DNA of 8,052 bases from JAEKLB01 sp050249235 (lineage in GTDB: Bacteria > Actinomycetota > Acidimicrobiia > Acidimicrobiales > CADCSY01), in assembly GCA_050249235.1 (NCBI GenBank), contig JBFWQW010000123.1, positions 1 to 8,052 of the forward strand, read 5' to 3'. The first letter of the stretch is position 1, and each line of letters begins with the position of its first letter. A model generated the notes under the pieces. It saw only the letters and a program-made list of their open reading frames with translations. It did not search any database and was not told where the DNA came from. This document shows, piece by piece, positions 1-5,369 of this stretch. Both the position numbers and the translations under genes were made by a program.

Positions 1-87
1 CGCCGTCCCGGCTCGGCGATCGTCACCCGTCGGCTCGTCGACCGGTCCGGCATCGTCGCCGCCCCCACGAGAGCGGCCCGGTGCTGA
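1..87 (+). CDS. 3' end of upstream Tad-operon gene, possibly tadA (partial)
   Basis: Reading frame 1 is open from the window edge to TGA at 85-87 and gives 28 residues ending in ...PTRAARC. The stop is interlocked with the GTG start of the next gene (GTGCTGA, 81-87), the same coupling seen at later junctions of this operon. In tad operons the gene before tadB is normally the secretion ATPase tadA (cpaF), so this is probably its C-terminus. That rests on position alone: no Walker or other ATPase motif lies inside the window. Frames 2 and 3 are also open here, as is common in DNA this GC-rich, so even the reading frame is not certain. Confidence 0.5.
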   Translation, partial: RRPGSAIVTRRLVDRSGIVAAPTRAARC

Positions 88-968
88 GCCCGGCGGCGGC
101 CGCCGTGGCGTCGGGTCTCGCGGTCGGGATGGCCGCCGCTGGCGGCCGGTGGGCCGGGCGCCGGGTCGCGGCCGGGCACCTGCTGCGCAGGCTCGGGCGC
201 CACCGCCCGGCGCCGGTCAGGGTCCCGGCATCGCCGCTGGTGGCGCGGGCCCTCGCCGACGCCGGTGCCGGCACCGACCCTGCGCTCGTGACCTGGGGGT
301 GGCTCGTCGGCGGGCTGGGCCTGGCGACTGTCGGGCTGGCTGTGGCGGGTCTCCCGGCGGGCGCGCTCGGCGTCGCCGTCGCGCTGGCGGCACCCCGGTT
401 CGCCGCCAGGACGGCGCTGGCCCGCCGGGTCCGGCGGACCGATGCCCAGCTCCCCGAGCTGCTCGACCAGGTCGGACGTTCGCTGCGGGGCGGAGCGTCG
501 CTGCACCTCGCCCTCGACGACGCGTGCCGCCTCGTCGGTCCGCCCCTCGGCCACGAGCTCGATCGCGTCCGCGACGAGGTCGAGGCTGGCGCGCCCCTCG
601 TCGACGCGCTCGACCGCTGGGCCGCCCGGAGCCCCCGTCGCCCCGTGCGCCTGGTCGTGGCCGCGCTGGCCTCGAGCGCAGAGTCCGGTGGCGCCGGGGC
701 CCGGGCCGTCGACGGCGTGGCCGCCTCCCTCCGGGCCTCGGCCGGCGTGGCCGGGGAGATCCGTGCGCTCGCCTCCCAGGCCCGCTACTCGGCGTTGGTG
801 ATCGCGTTGGCGCCCCTCGCCTTCTCGCTGGTGGCGGTGGGGCTCGACCCGCGGAGCGCCGGCTTCCTCGTCGGCACGCCGGTCGGGCAGCTGTGCCTCG
901 CCGCCGGGCTCGGACTCGACGCGCTCGGCGCCTGGTGGATGCAGCGGATCGTGGCGGCCCCCGCGTGA
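81..968 (+). CDS. tadB: TadB-like type II/IV secretion system F-family inner-membrane protein
   Basis: Membrane platform protein of the Tad (Flp pilus) machine; with TadC it is thought to form the inner-membrane base on which the TadA ATPase drives pilin assembly. 295 residues from GTG 81. Hydrophobic segments lie at about 4-21 and 72-104, then a cytoplasmic T2SSF-type helical domain at about 121-235 beginning DAQLPELLDQVGRSLRGGAS, then paired membrane segments at about 236-254 and 261-285. This arrangement is typical of TadB. GTG 81 is chosen because it overlaps the previous stop (GTGCTGA), which suggests translational coupling; no strong ribosome binding site precedes it. An in-frame ATG at 129 is an alternative start. 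The stop overlaps the tadC start as GTGA. TadB and TadC share a fold, so assignment rests on length and gene order as well as sequence. Confidence 0.85.
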   Translation: MLSPAAAAVASGLAVGMAAAGGRWAGRRVAAGHLLRRLGRHRPAPVRVPASPLVARALADAGAGTDPALVTWGWLVGGLGLATVGLAVAGLPAGALGVAVALAAPRFAARTALARRVRRTDAQLPELLDQVGRSLRGGASLHLALDDACRLVGPPLGHELDRVRDEVEAGAPLVDALDRWAARSPRRPVRLVVAALASSAESGGAGARAVDGVAASLRASAGVAGEIRALASQARYSALVIALAPLAFSLVAVGLDPRSAGFLVGTPVGQLCLAAGLGLDALGAWWMQRIVAAPA

Positions 969-1702
969 CCGGCGGGGGTTCGGTGCCGTCCTGGCTCGCC
1001 GTTGTCGGTGGCCCGACCGCCTGGATGGGGATGGTCGCGTGGATCGGATGGCGGCGCCGTCCGCCCGAGCGGTTGGTGGCCCTGCGTCCCCGCCGGCACC
1101 GGCCCGGCCTGGGCCGCCGCGGCCGACGCCTGGTGGTGGCGGCCGTGGCCGCCGTCCTCGTCGTGCCGATCTCGCCGGTGCTGGCGCCGGTGGTGGTGGC
1201 CGGGGCCTGGGGGCTCGACCTGCGTCGCCGCCACGGCGAGCGGCATGCCATCGAGGCTGCGGTGCAGGAGAGCTTGCCCGAGGCCGTCGACCTCCTGGCC
1301 CTGGCGGTCGGTGCCGGGCTCACGGTGCCCCTGGCGGTCGCCGCCGTCGGCCGCCGGGGCGACGGCCCGGTGGCCGCCGGCCTGGCCCGGGTGGCCGGTG
1401 AGGTCGGTCAGGGTCGGCGATGCGCCGACGCCCTCGACGACCTGCCGGCCGAGCTGGGTGAGGCGGTCCGCCCGCTCGTCGGGGTGCTCGCCGCCGCCGA
1501 GCGCTACGGCGCGCCGCTCGGCCAGTCGCTCGAGCGATTGGCGTCGGAGGTCCGCGACCAGCACCGGCGCCGCGCCGAGGAGGCCGCCCGGCGGGTACCC
1601 GTGAAGCTGCTCTTCCCCCTCGTGTGCTGCGTGCTGCCGGCGTTCGCGCTGCTGACCGTGGTCCCCATGCTCGCCGGCGCCTTCGGGGCGCTGCGCCCCT
1701 GA
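965..1702 (+). CDS. tadC: TadC-like type II/IV secretion system F-family inner-membrane protein
   Basis: Second F-type platform protein of the Tad machine, 245 residues. An N-terminal hydrophobic stretch (about 8-28) and a longer one (about 56-84) are followed by the T2SSF domain at about 98-205, with ESLPEAVDLLALAVGAGLTV near its start and AERYGAPLGQSLERLASEVR near its end. A C-terminal membrane helix follows the motif RRVPVKLLFPLVCCVLPAFA (209-228), which is characteristic of TadC proteins. GTG 965 overlaps the tadB stop as GTGA, so coupled translation is likely. An in-frame GTG at 983, preceded by a G-rich run at 971-978, is a possible alternative start. A 26-nt gap with a ribosome binding site leads to the pilin gene. 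Confidence 0.85.
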   Translation: MTGGGSVPSWLAVVGGPTAWMGMVAWIGWRRRPPERLVALRPRRHRPGLGRRGRRLVVAAVAAVLVVPISPVLAPVVVAGAWGLDLRRRHGERHAIEAAVQESLPEAVDLLALAVGAGLTVPLAVAAVGRRGDGPVAAGLARVAGEVGQGRRCADALDDLPAELGEAVRPLVGVLAAAERYGAPLGQSLERLASEVRDQHRRRAEEAARRVPVKLLFPLVCCVLPAFALLTVVPMLAGAFGALRP

Positions 1703-1716
1703 CCGATCCGCTCCGC

Positions 1717-1723
1717 AGGGAGG
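1717..1723 (+). promoter_or_regulatory. Strong ribosome binding site of the pilin gene
   Basis: AGGGAGG lies 5 nt before GTG 1729. It is the only strong Shine-Dalgarno sequence in the visible tad genes; the others rely on stop/start overlap. It decides the pilin start against in-frame start codons further upstream inside tadC, and fits a need for more pilin than platform protein. Confidence 0.75.
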
Positions 1724-1728
1724 CTCCC

Positions 1729-1989
1729 GTGCTCCACCAACTCGTCATCGCCCGTCTCGCCCTCGCCCGTCTCGTGCTCGTCCACCTCGTCGTCACCGGC
1801 CGAGCCGGCCGCTGGCGGCGCCGCCTGGCAGCCGAGGACGGCCAGACCTCGGCGGAGTACGCGCTCGTGCTCCTGGGGGCGGCCGGCGTCGCCCTCCTCC
1901 TCGCCGCTTGGGCCGGCCAGACGGACAAGATCGGCAAGCTGTTCGACGCCGTCTTCGACGGCGTGATCCGCACGGTGAAGGCAGGGTGA
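1729..1989 (+). CDS. Small Flp-type pilin (actinobacterial DUF4244-like)
   Basis: Probable structural subunit of the Tad/Flp pilus, 86 residues. After a long, basic leader (ending RWRRRLAAEDG) comes the prepilin peptidase type motif G38|Q39-T-S-A-E43-Y44. Glu at +5 followed by Tyr is the Flp signature. A hydrophobic helix follows (about 45-62) and then a short tail ending RTVKAG. Mature length would be about 48 residues, normal for Flp-type pilins. Size and position (after tadC, before tadE) match the actinobacterial DUF4244 family. The leader of 38 residues is longer than in typical proteobacterial Flp pilins, and its first 22 residues are themselves hydrophobic. The start is supported by the AGGGAGG site. 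No prepilin peptidase gene is in the window. The stop overlaps the tadE start as GTGA. Confidence 0.8.
   Translation: MLHQLVIARLALARLVLVHLVVTGRAGRWRRRLAAEDGQTSAEYALVLLGAAGVALLLAAWAGQTDKIGKLFDAVFDGVIRTVKAG
1748..1774 (+). repeat. Short 12-bp direct repeat in the pilin leader
   Basis: TCGCCCGTCTCG occurs at 1748-1759 and 1763-1774, a period of 15 nt or five codons. It encodes the repeating ARLAL-ARLVL part of the leader. It may be simple local slippage in GC-rich DNA. Confidence 0.5.
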
Positions 1990-2435
1990 CGCCGGAGCCG
2001 CTCCGGCCCCTGCCGCCTCGGACGTCGACGTGGCTGGGCCGGTGCCGGTGCCGGTGCCGGGGCCGGGGCCGGGGCGAGGGCGGGCAGTCGGCGGTCGAGC
2101 TGGCCCTCGTGCTGCCCCTGCTCGCCCTCCTCGCCATGGCCCTGGTCCAGGTCGGGCTGGTCGTGCGCGACCAGCTGCTGGTGCTGCACGCGGCGCGCGA
2201 CGCCGTCCGGGAGGCGGCTGTGTCGCCGGAGCGGCACGCGATCGTCGGCGCGGCCCGCTCGGCCACCGAGCTCGACGCCGACCGCCTTCAGGTGGAGATC
2301 GGTCCCCGGGGCGCGCCGGGGACCACGGTCCGGGTGACCGTCCGCTACCGGGCGCCGACCACCGTGCCGCTCGTCGGCCGCTTCGTCCACGACGTCGAGC
2401 TGGAGGCCACGGCGTCGATGCGGGTGGAGACGTGA
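1986..2435 (+). CDS. tadE: TadE-like pseudopilin
   Basis: TadE-family minor pilin-like protein of the Tad machine, 149 residues. An Arg-rich leader ends at G33, followed by Q34-S-A-V-E38, so the prepilin peptidase site has Glu at +5 exactly as in the preceding pilin. A membrane helix covers about 39-60 (LALVLPLLALLAMALVQVGL), then the conserved TadE-type RDQLLVLHAARDAVREAAV segment, then a beta-rich C-terminal domain (about 95-149) that would lie outside the membrane. GTG 1986 overlaps the pilin stop as GTGA. The leader contains an in-frame hexanucleotide repeat encoding alternating Arg-Cys and Arg-Gly. No TadF or TadG follows: the next gene is on the other strand with 22 bp between stops, although another GTGA (2432-2435) sits at the end of this gene. 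Confidence 0.85.
   Translation: MTPEPLRPLPPRTSTWLGRCRCRCRGRGRGEGGQSAVELALVLPLLALLAMALVQVGLVVRDQLLVLHAARDAVREAAVSPERHAIVGAARSATELDADRLQVEIGPRGAPGTTVRVTVRYRAPTTVPLVGRFVHDVELEATASMRVET
2038..2073 (+). repeat. Hexanucleotide microsatellite in the tadE leader
   Basis: Three GCCGGT units (2038-2055) are followed by three GCCGGG units (2056-2073), with a degenerate GCGAGG at 2074-2079. Because six is a multiple of three, a change in copy number would keep the reading frame and only alter the number of Arg-Cys/Arg-Gly pairs ahead of the membrane helix. Confidence 0.9.
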
Positions 2436-2457
2436 CGGTGCCGGGTCGGGTCCGGGG

Positions 2458-4824
2458 TCAGCCGTCCGGTCCGTCGAGGAGGGCGTCGAGAACGGCGTGG
2501 AGGACGGCCGCGGCGCCGGCCTTGTCGAGGTGCTCGTTGAGGTTGCCGCACTTGGGCGACTGCACGCAGGACGGGCAGCCGTGCTCGCACGGGCAGCCGT
2601 CGATCACCTCGAGCGTGGTCCGGAGGAGTCGCTCGCCCGCCTCGAAGCCCAGCTCGGCGATGCCGGCGCCGCCCGGGTAGCCGTCGTAGACGACGATGGT
2701 CGGGCGGGCGGTGTCGGCCTGGAGCGGGGTGGACACGCCGCCCACGTCCCACCGGTCGCAGATCGTGAACAGCGGCAGGACGCCGATGGCGGCGTGCTCG
2801 ACGGCGTGGAGGGTGCCGGCCCATCGACCGGGCTCGATGCCGGCACCGAGCAGCACCGAGGGCGCAAGCGTGAACCAGAACCCCCTCGTCACGAGGGAGC
2901 TCGGTGGCAGATCGAGATCCTCGTTGCCGAGCACCCTGCCCGTCGCGACCTCCTTGCGCTGGAAGCCGATCACCTGCTCGCTCACCTCGACGGCACCGAG
3001 GTGCAGCGCGATCGGACCGACCGCCCGGCTCGCCTCCACCTCGAGGATGCGCACGTCCGTCTCGGCCCGGACGTGGGTGAGCTCGCTGCCGTCGCACGGG
3101 TCGACCCAGGCCACCCGGTCGTGGAGGTCGAGCTCGTCGACCTGCCAGGTGCGGCCCTGGTGGAGGTAGACCGCGCCCGGGTGCACCGACGAGAAGGCCC
3201 GGCTGCCGTCGACCGTGCCGACGAGGTTGCCGTCCCGGCTGGCGATCCGGTACTCGACCGACGACCCGCTGCGCAGGCCCACGCCCCGGGCCGGTGCCCC
3301 CCGCCCCATCCAGTAGGCCCGGCCGTCCCGGACGGCGAGGTGGTCGGCCACCACCAGCCGGCGGACGCCGTCGTCGAGGTGGTCGCCCCACCAGCGGCCG
3401 TCCTCGGGGGTGAGCGGGAGCTCGTAGGCCGCGCAGGCGAGGTGGGGATCGAGCACCGAGGGGTTGCCCGGGTTCACGACCACCGGCTCGGGCGGCCGGC
3501 TGAAGAGCTCCTCCGGGTGCGCCATGAACCACTGGTCGAGCTGGTCCTCGCCGCCGACCAGGACGGCGAGCGAGCGCTGCTGGGCCCTCCCGGCTCGACC
3601 GGCCTGCTGCCAGAACGACGCGATGGTGCCGGGGAAGCCGTCGAGCACGCAGGCGTCGAGCCCGCCGATGTCGACCCCCAGCTCGAGCGCGCTGGTGGCC
3701 ACCACGGCCCGCAACCGCCCGGCGAACAGCTCGGCCTCGATCTGGCGCCGCTCCTCGGCCAGGTAGCCACCCCGGTACGGGCGGACGGCGCCGGCCGCGG
3801 CGGGGCCGACCCGGCGCCGGGCATCGGCCGCGACCAGCTCGGTCGATCGCCGGCTGCGGCAGAACGCGATCACTCGGCGGTCGGCCGCCACGAGCTGGGC
3901 GAGCAGGCGGGCGGTCTCGACGTTCGCCGAGCCCCGGGCCCCGGTGCGCTCGTCGAGCAGCGGCGGGTTCCAGAGCGCGACCAACCGCTCGCCCCGGGGG
4001 GAGCCGTCGTCGGTCACCGCCACGACGTCCTTGCCGCACAGCTCCCGGGCCAGCACCTCCGGCCGGCCGATGGTGGCCGACGTGAAGACGAACGTGGGAT
4101 CGGAGCCGTAGGCGGCGCACACCCGGCGGAGCCGGCGCAGCACGTGGGCGACGTGGGTGCCGAAGAGGCCGCGGAGCACGTGCAGCTCGTCGACGACGAC
4201 GTAGCGGAGCCGCATGAGGAACGTCGCCCACCGGGCGTGGAAGGGAAGGAGCCCGGCGTGGAGCATGTCGGGGTTGGTGAGCACGGCGCTGGCGTTGCGC
4301 CTGGCCCAGGCCCGCTCGTCGGGCGTGGTGTCGCCGTCGTAGCAGGCGGCCACCAGGTCGGGGAGCCCGAGCTGGGCCAGGGCGCGGCGCTGGTCCTGGG
4401 CCAGGGCCTTCGTGGGGAAGAGGAGCAGGGCCGTGCCCGGCTGCTCGCCGAGGGCGGCCTCGGCGATCGGGAGCTGGAAGCACAGCGACTTGCCGGAGGC
4501 GGTGCCGGTGGCGATCGCGACCGAGGCGCCCTCCCGCACCAGGTCGATGGCTGCCGCTTGGTGCGACCAGAGCCCGGGTTCGGGCACGGCCGCCGAGATC
4601 GGCCCGGGGAGCGGTCGGGCGAGGGCTCGGTAGCGGGCCGGCCTGGCCGGGATGCGCTCGAGGTGGGCGAGCCGCTCGTCCCGGCCCATCCGGGCCGCGA
4701 CCGCTTCGATGCCGTCGGCGGACCGGACGGGATCGGCGTCGTCGTCGAGTCCGGCGGGTGCCGGGTCCAGGTCCGCGTCGAGGTCGGGGACCGCGCTCGA
4801 CACGAGGGCACCCGCCCTGACCAT
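2458..4824 (-). CDS. MrfA/YprA/Hrq1-family SF2 helicase with C-terminal zinc-binding (DUF1998/MZB) domain
   Basis: ATP-dependent DNA helicase, 788 residues. Visible motifs: HQAAAIDL (88-95), Walker A GTASGKS (107-113), PTKALAQDQ (137-145), TNPDMLH (183-189), Walker B variant DELH (212-215), SAT (249-251), motif V ATSALELGVDIGGLD (376-390) and motif VI QQAGRAGR (406-413). The C-terminal half carries five cysteines at 744, 746, 750, 753 and 759 in CPCEHGCPSCVQSPKC, the zinc site of this family. In Bacillus subtilis MrfA acts with the nuclease MrfB in mitomycin C lesion repair; yeast Hrq1 acts on interstrand crosslinks. No MrfB is in the window. All core motifs are present, so activity is expected. 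The N-terminus (13-32) is rich in aspartate. The start fits a leaderless promoter. In mycobacteria and Streptomyces, as I recall, a homologue also sits beside the tad genes. Confidence 0.92.
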   Translation of the reverse strand: MVRAGALVSSAVPDLDADLDPAPAGLDDDADPVRSADGIEAVAARMGRDERLAHLERIPARPARYRALARPLPGPISAAVPEPGLWSHQAAAIDLVREGASVAIATGTASGKSLCFQLPIAEAALGEQPGTALLLFPTKALAQDQRRALAQLGLPDLVAACYDGDTTPDERAWARRNASAVLTNPDMLHAGLLPFHARWATFLMRLRYVVVDELHVLRGLFGTHVAHVLRRLRRVCAAYGSDPTFVFTSATIGRPEVLARELCGKDVVAVTDDGSPRGERLVALWNPPLLDERTGARGSANVETARLLAQLVAADRRVIAFCRSRRSTELVAADARRRVGPAAAGAVRPYRGGYLAEERRQIEAELFAGRLRAVVATSALELGVDIGGLDACVLDGFPGTIASFWQQAGRAGRAQQRSLAVLVGGEDQLDQWFMAHPEELFSRPPEPVVVNPGNPSVLDPHLACAAYELPLTPEDGRWWGDHLDDGVRRLVVADHLAVRDGRAYWMGRGAPARGVGLRSGSSVEYRIASRDGNLVGTVDGSRAFSSVHPGAVYLHQGRTWQVDELDLHDRVAWVDPCDGSELTHVRAETDVRILEVEASRAVGPIALHLGAVEVSEQVIGFQRKEVATGRVLGNEDLDLPPSSLVTRGFWFTLAPSVLLGAGIEPGRWAGTLHAVEHAAIGVLPLFTICDRWDVGGVSTPLQADTARPTIVVYDGYPGGAGIAELGFEAGERLLRTTLEVIDGCPCEHGCPSCVQSPKCGNLNEHLDKAGAAAVLHAVLDALLDGPDG

Positions 4825-4859
4825 GGGGCGACGCTACAAGCATGTGATTCGCGTGTCGC
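4825..4859 (-). promoter_or_regulatory. Probable leaderless promoter of the helicase gene
   Basis: On the minus strand, GCGACA (complement of 4854-4859; GACA matches the -35 consensus) is followed by a 17-nt spacer, then TAGCGT (complement of 4831-4836; T, A and final T match the -10), then 6 nt, then the ATG. With usual spacing transcription would start at the A of ATG 4824, giving a leaderless mRNA, a common arrangement in actinobacteria. No Shine-Dalgarno sequence is seen, which agrees. Confidence 0.5.
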
Positions 4860-4862
4860 CCC
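4825..4862. repeat. 8-bp inverted repeat bracketing the helicase promoter
   Basis: GGGGCGAC (4825-4832) and GTCGCCCC (4855-4862) are perfect reverse complements, with equivalent positions 30 bp apart, about three helical turns. One arm covers the region between -10 and start, the other covers the -35. It could be an operator, or chance in DNA of this composition. Confidence 0.4.
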
Positions 4863-4890
4863 CCGGCCTCCGACCCGGTGACGCCGCCGG

Positions 4891-4921
4891 CAGACGGACC
4901 CCGGGCGGGGGTCGCTACTGT
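4891..4921 (+). promoter_or_regulatory. Candidate promoter of the bldG-like gene
   Basis: TACTGT (4916-4921) fits a TANNNT -10 box. The best -35 candidate, CAGACG (4891-4896), is weak, with three matches and a long 19-nt spacer. Transcription would start near 4928, leaving a leader of about 50 nt that contains the ribosome binding site. A second TACTGG lies 16 nt further on (4932-4937) within a tandem repeat, so the start may be there or at both. Confidence 0.35.
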
Positions 4922-4939
4922 CCGGGGGTCGTACTGGTC
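4906..4939 (+). repeat. Tandem 17-nt imperfect repeat in the bldG promoter region
   Basis: CGGGGGTCGCTACTGTC (4906-4922) is followed directly by CGGGGGTCGTACTGGTC (4923-4939). They differ by one inserted C in the first copy and one inserted G in the second. The repeat covers the candidate -10 box and the predicted transcription start, so it could be a pair of regulator sites or a duplicated promoter element. Confidence 0.6.
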
Positions 4940-4961
4940 GGCCCGTCGGGGTCGGAGACCC

Positions 4962-4967
4962 GAGGAG
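4962..4967 (+). promoter_or_regulatory. Ribosome binding site of the bldG-like gene
   Basis: GAGGAG ends 11 nt before ATG 4979, somewhat long spacing but the only purine-rich site present. Together with the alignment of the protein to BldG from its first residue it supports ATG 4979 over upstream in-frame codons. Confidence 0.55.
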
Positions 4968-4978
4968 CACCGATTCCC

Positions 4979-5314
4979 ATGGATCTTGGACTGGTCCTCG
5001 ACGAGCGAGACGGCTTCTCGGTGCTGGCGGTGTCGGGCGAAGTCGACGTGGCCACCGTTCCCCGCCTCCGGGAGCAGTTGCACGGGCTCGTCGCCCAGGG
5101 CCGCACGAAGATCGTCGTCGACCTCGACGGCGTCGAGTTCCTCGACTCCACCGGCCTCGGCGTCCTCGTCGGCGCGCTCAAGCGGGTGAAGGGCGACGAG
5201 GGCGGGGTGCTGCACCTGGTCTGCACCCAGGCCCGGATCCGCAAGGTGTTCGAGGTCACGGGCCTCACGAAGGTGTTCTCGCTGTTCGACACCGTGGACG
5301 AAGCGGTCGCCTGA
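4979..5314 (+). CDS. bldG: BldG-like anti-anti-sigma factor (STAS domain)
   Basis: Single-domain STAS protein of 111 residues, the normal size for anti-sigma factor antagonists. In the unphosphorylated form such proteins bind an anti-sigma kinase and free a sigma factor; phosphorylation on serine ends this. The motif DLDGVEFLDSTGLGVLVGAL (48-67) is the family signature, with the predicted phosphoserine at S57, the same position as in Streptomyces BldG as I recall. Resemblance runs along the whole chain, including MDL at the start, SGEVDV and TGLTKVF near the end. Streptomyces bldG controls development and antibiotic production and is followed by an anti-sigma factor gene; here no such partner follows, so the cognate kinase must be elsewhere. 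SpoIIAA/RsbV-type relatives are the alternative, but the neighbouring helicase and tad genes favour BldG. Confidence 0.88.
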   Translation: MDLGLVLDERDGFSVLAVSGEVDVATVPRLREQLHGLVAQGRTKIVVDLDGVEFLDSTGLGVLVGALKRVKGDEGGVLHLVCTQARIRKVFEVTGLTKVFSLFDTVDEAVA

Positions 5315-5322
5315 TCCCGGGG

Positions 5323-5340
5323 CCCGTCGGCCCTGACGGG
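5323..5340 (+). terminator. Possible weak hairpin after the bldG-like gene
   Basis: CCCGTC (5323-5328) and GACGGG (5335-5340) form a perfect 6-bp stem with a 6-nt loop, starting 8 nt after the stop codon. No T-run follows, so it is at best a weak intrinsic terminator. Its right arm overlaps the candidate -35 of the next gene. Confidence 0.3.
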
Positions 5341-5360
5341 GCGAGCGGGGCCGCTACGCT
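5333..5360 (+). promoter_or_regulatory. Probable promoter of the methyltransferase operon, nearly leaderless
   Basis: CTGACG (5333-5338, four matches to TTGACA), a 16-nt spacer, then TACGCT (5355-5360, TANNNT). The ATG at 5370 lies 9 nt after the -10 box, so transcription should begin between 5367 and 5370 with a leader of 0-3 nt. No Shine-Dalgarno sequence precedes the ATG, in agreement. Confidence 0.5.
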
Positions 5361-5369
5361 CCGTGCATC

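Noticed and set aside
2030..2680. A 216-residue plus-strand frame that continues past tadE from GTG 2432 and could be read as a TadF-like gene
   Set aside because: Downstream of 2458 it is antisense to the well-supported helicase, has no membrane helix or pilin motif, and contains Arg/Pro/Ser-rich low-complexity sequence typical of GC-rich shadow frames.
2497..4881. A 794-residue plus-strand frame opposite the helicase
   Set aside because: It mirrors the helicase codons (GC-skewed third positions), shows no recognisable motif, and would displace a gene with a complete set of SF2 helicase motifs.
4825..4978. A riboswitch or structured leader in the bldG-helicase gap
   Set aside because: The helicase mRNA appears leaderless and the bldG leader is only about 50 nt, with no recognised aptamer core.
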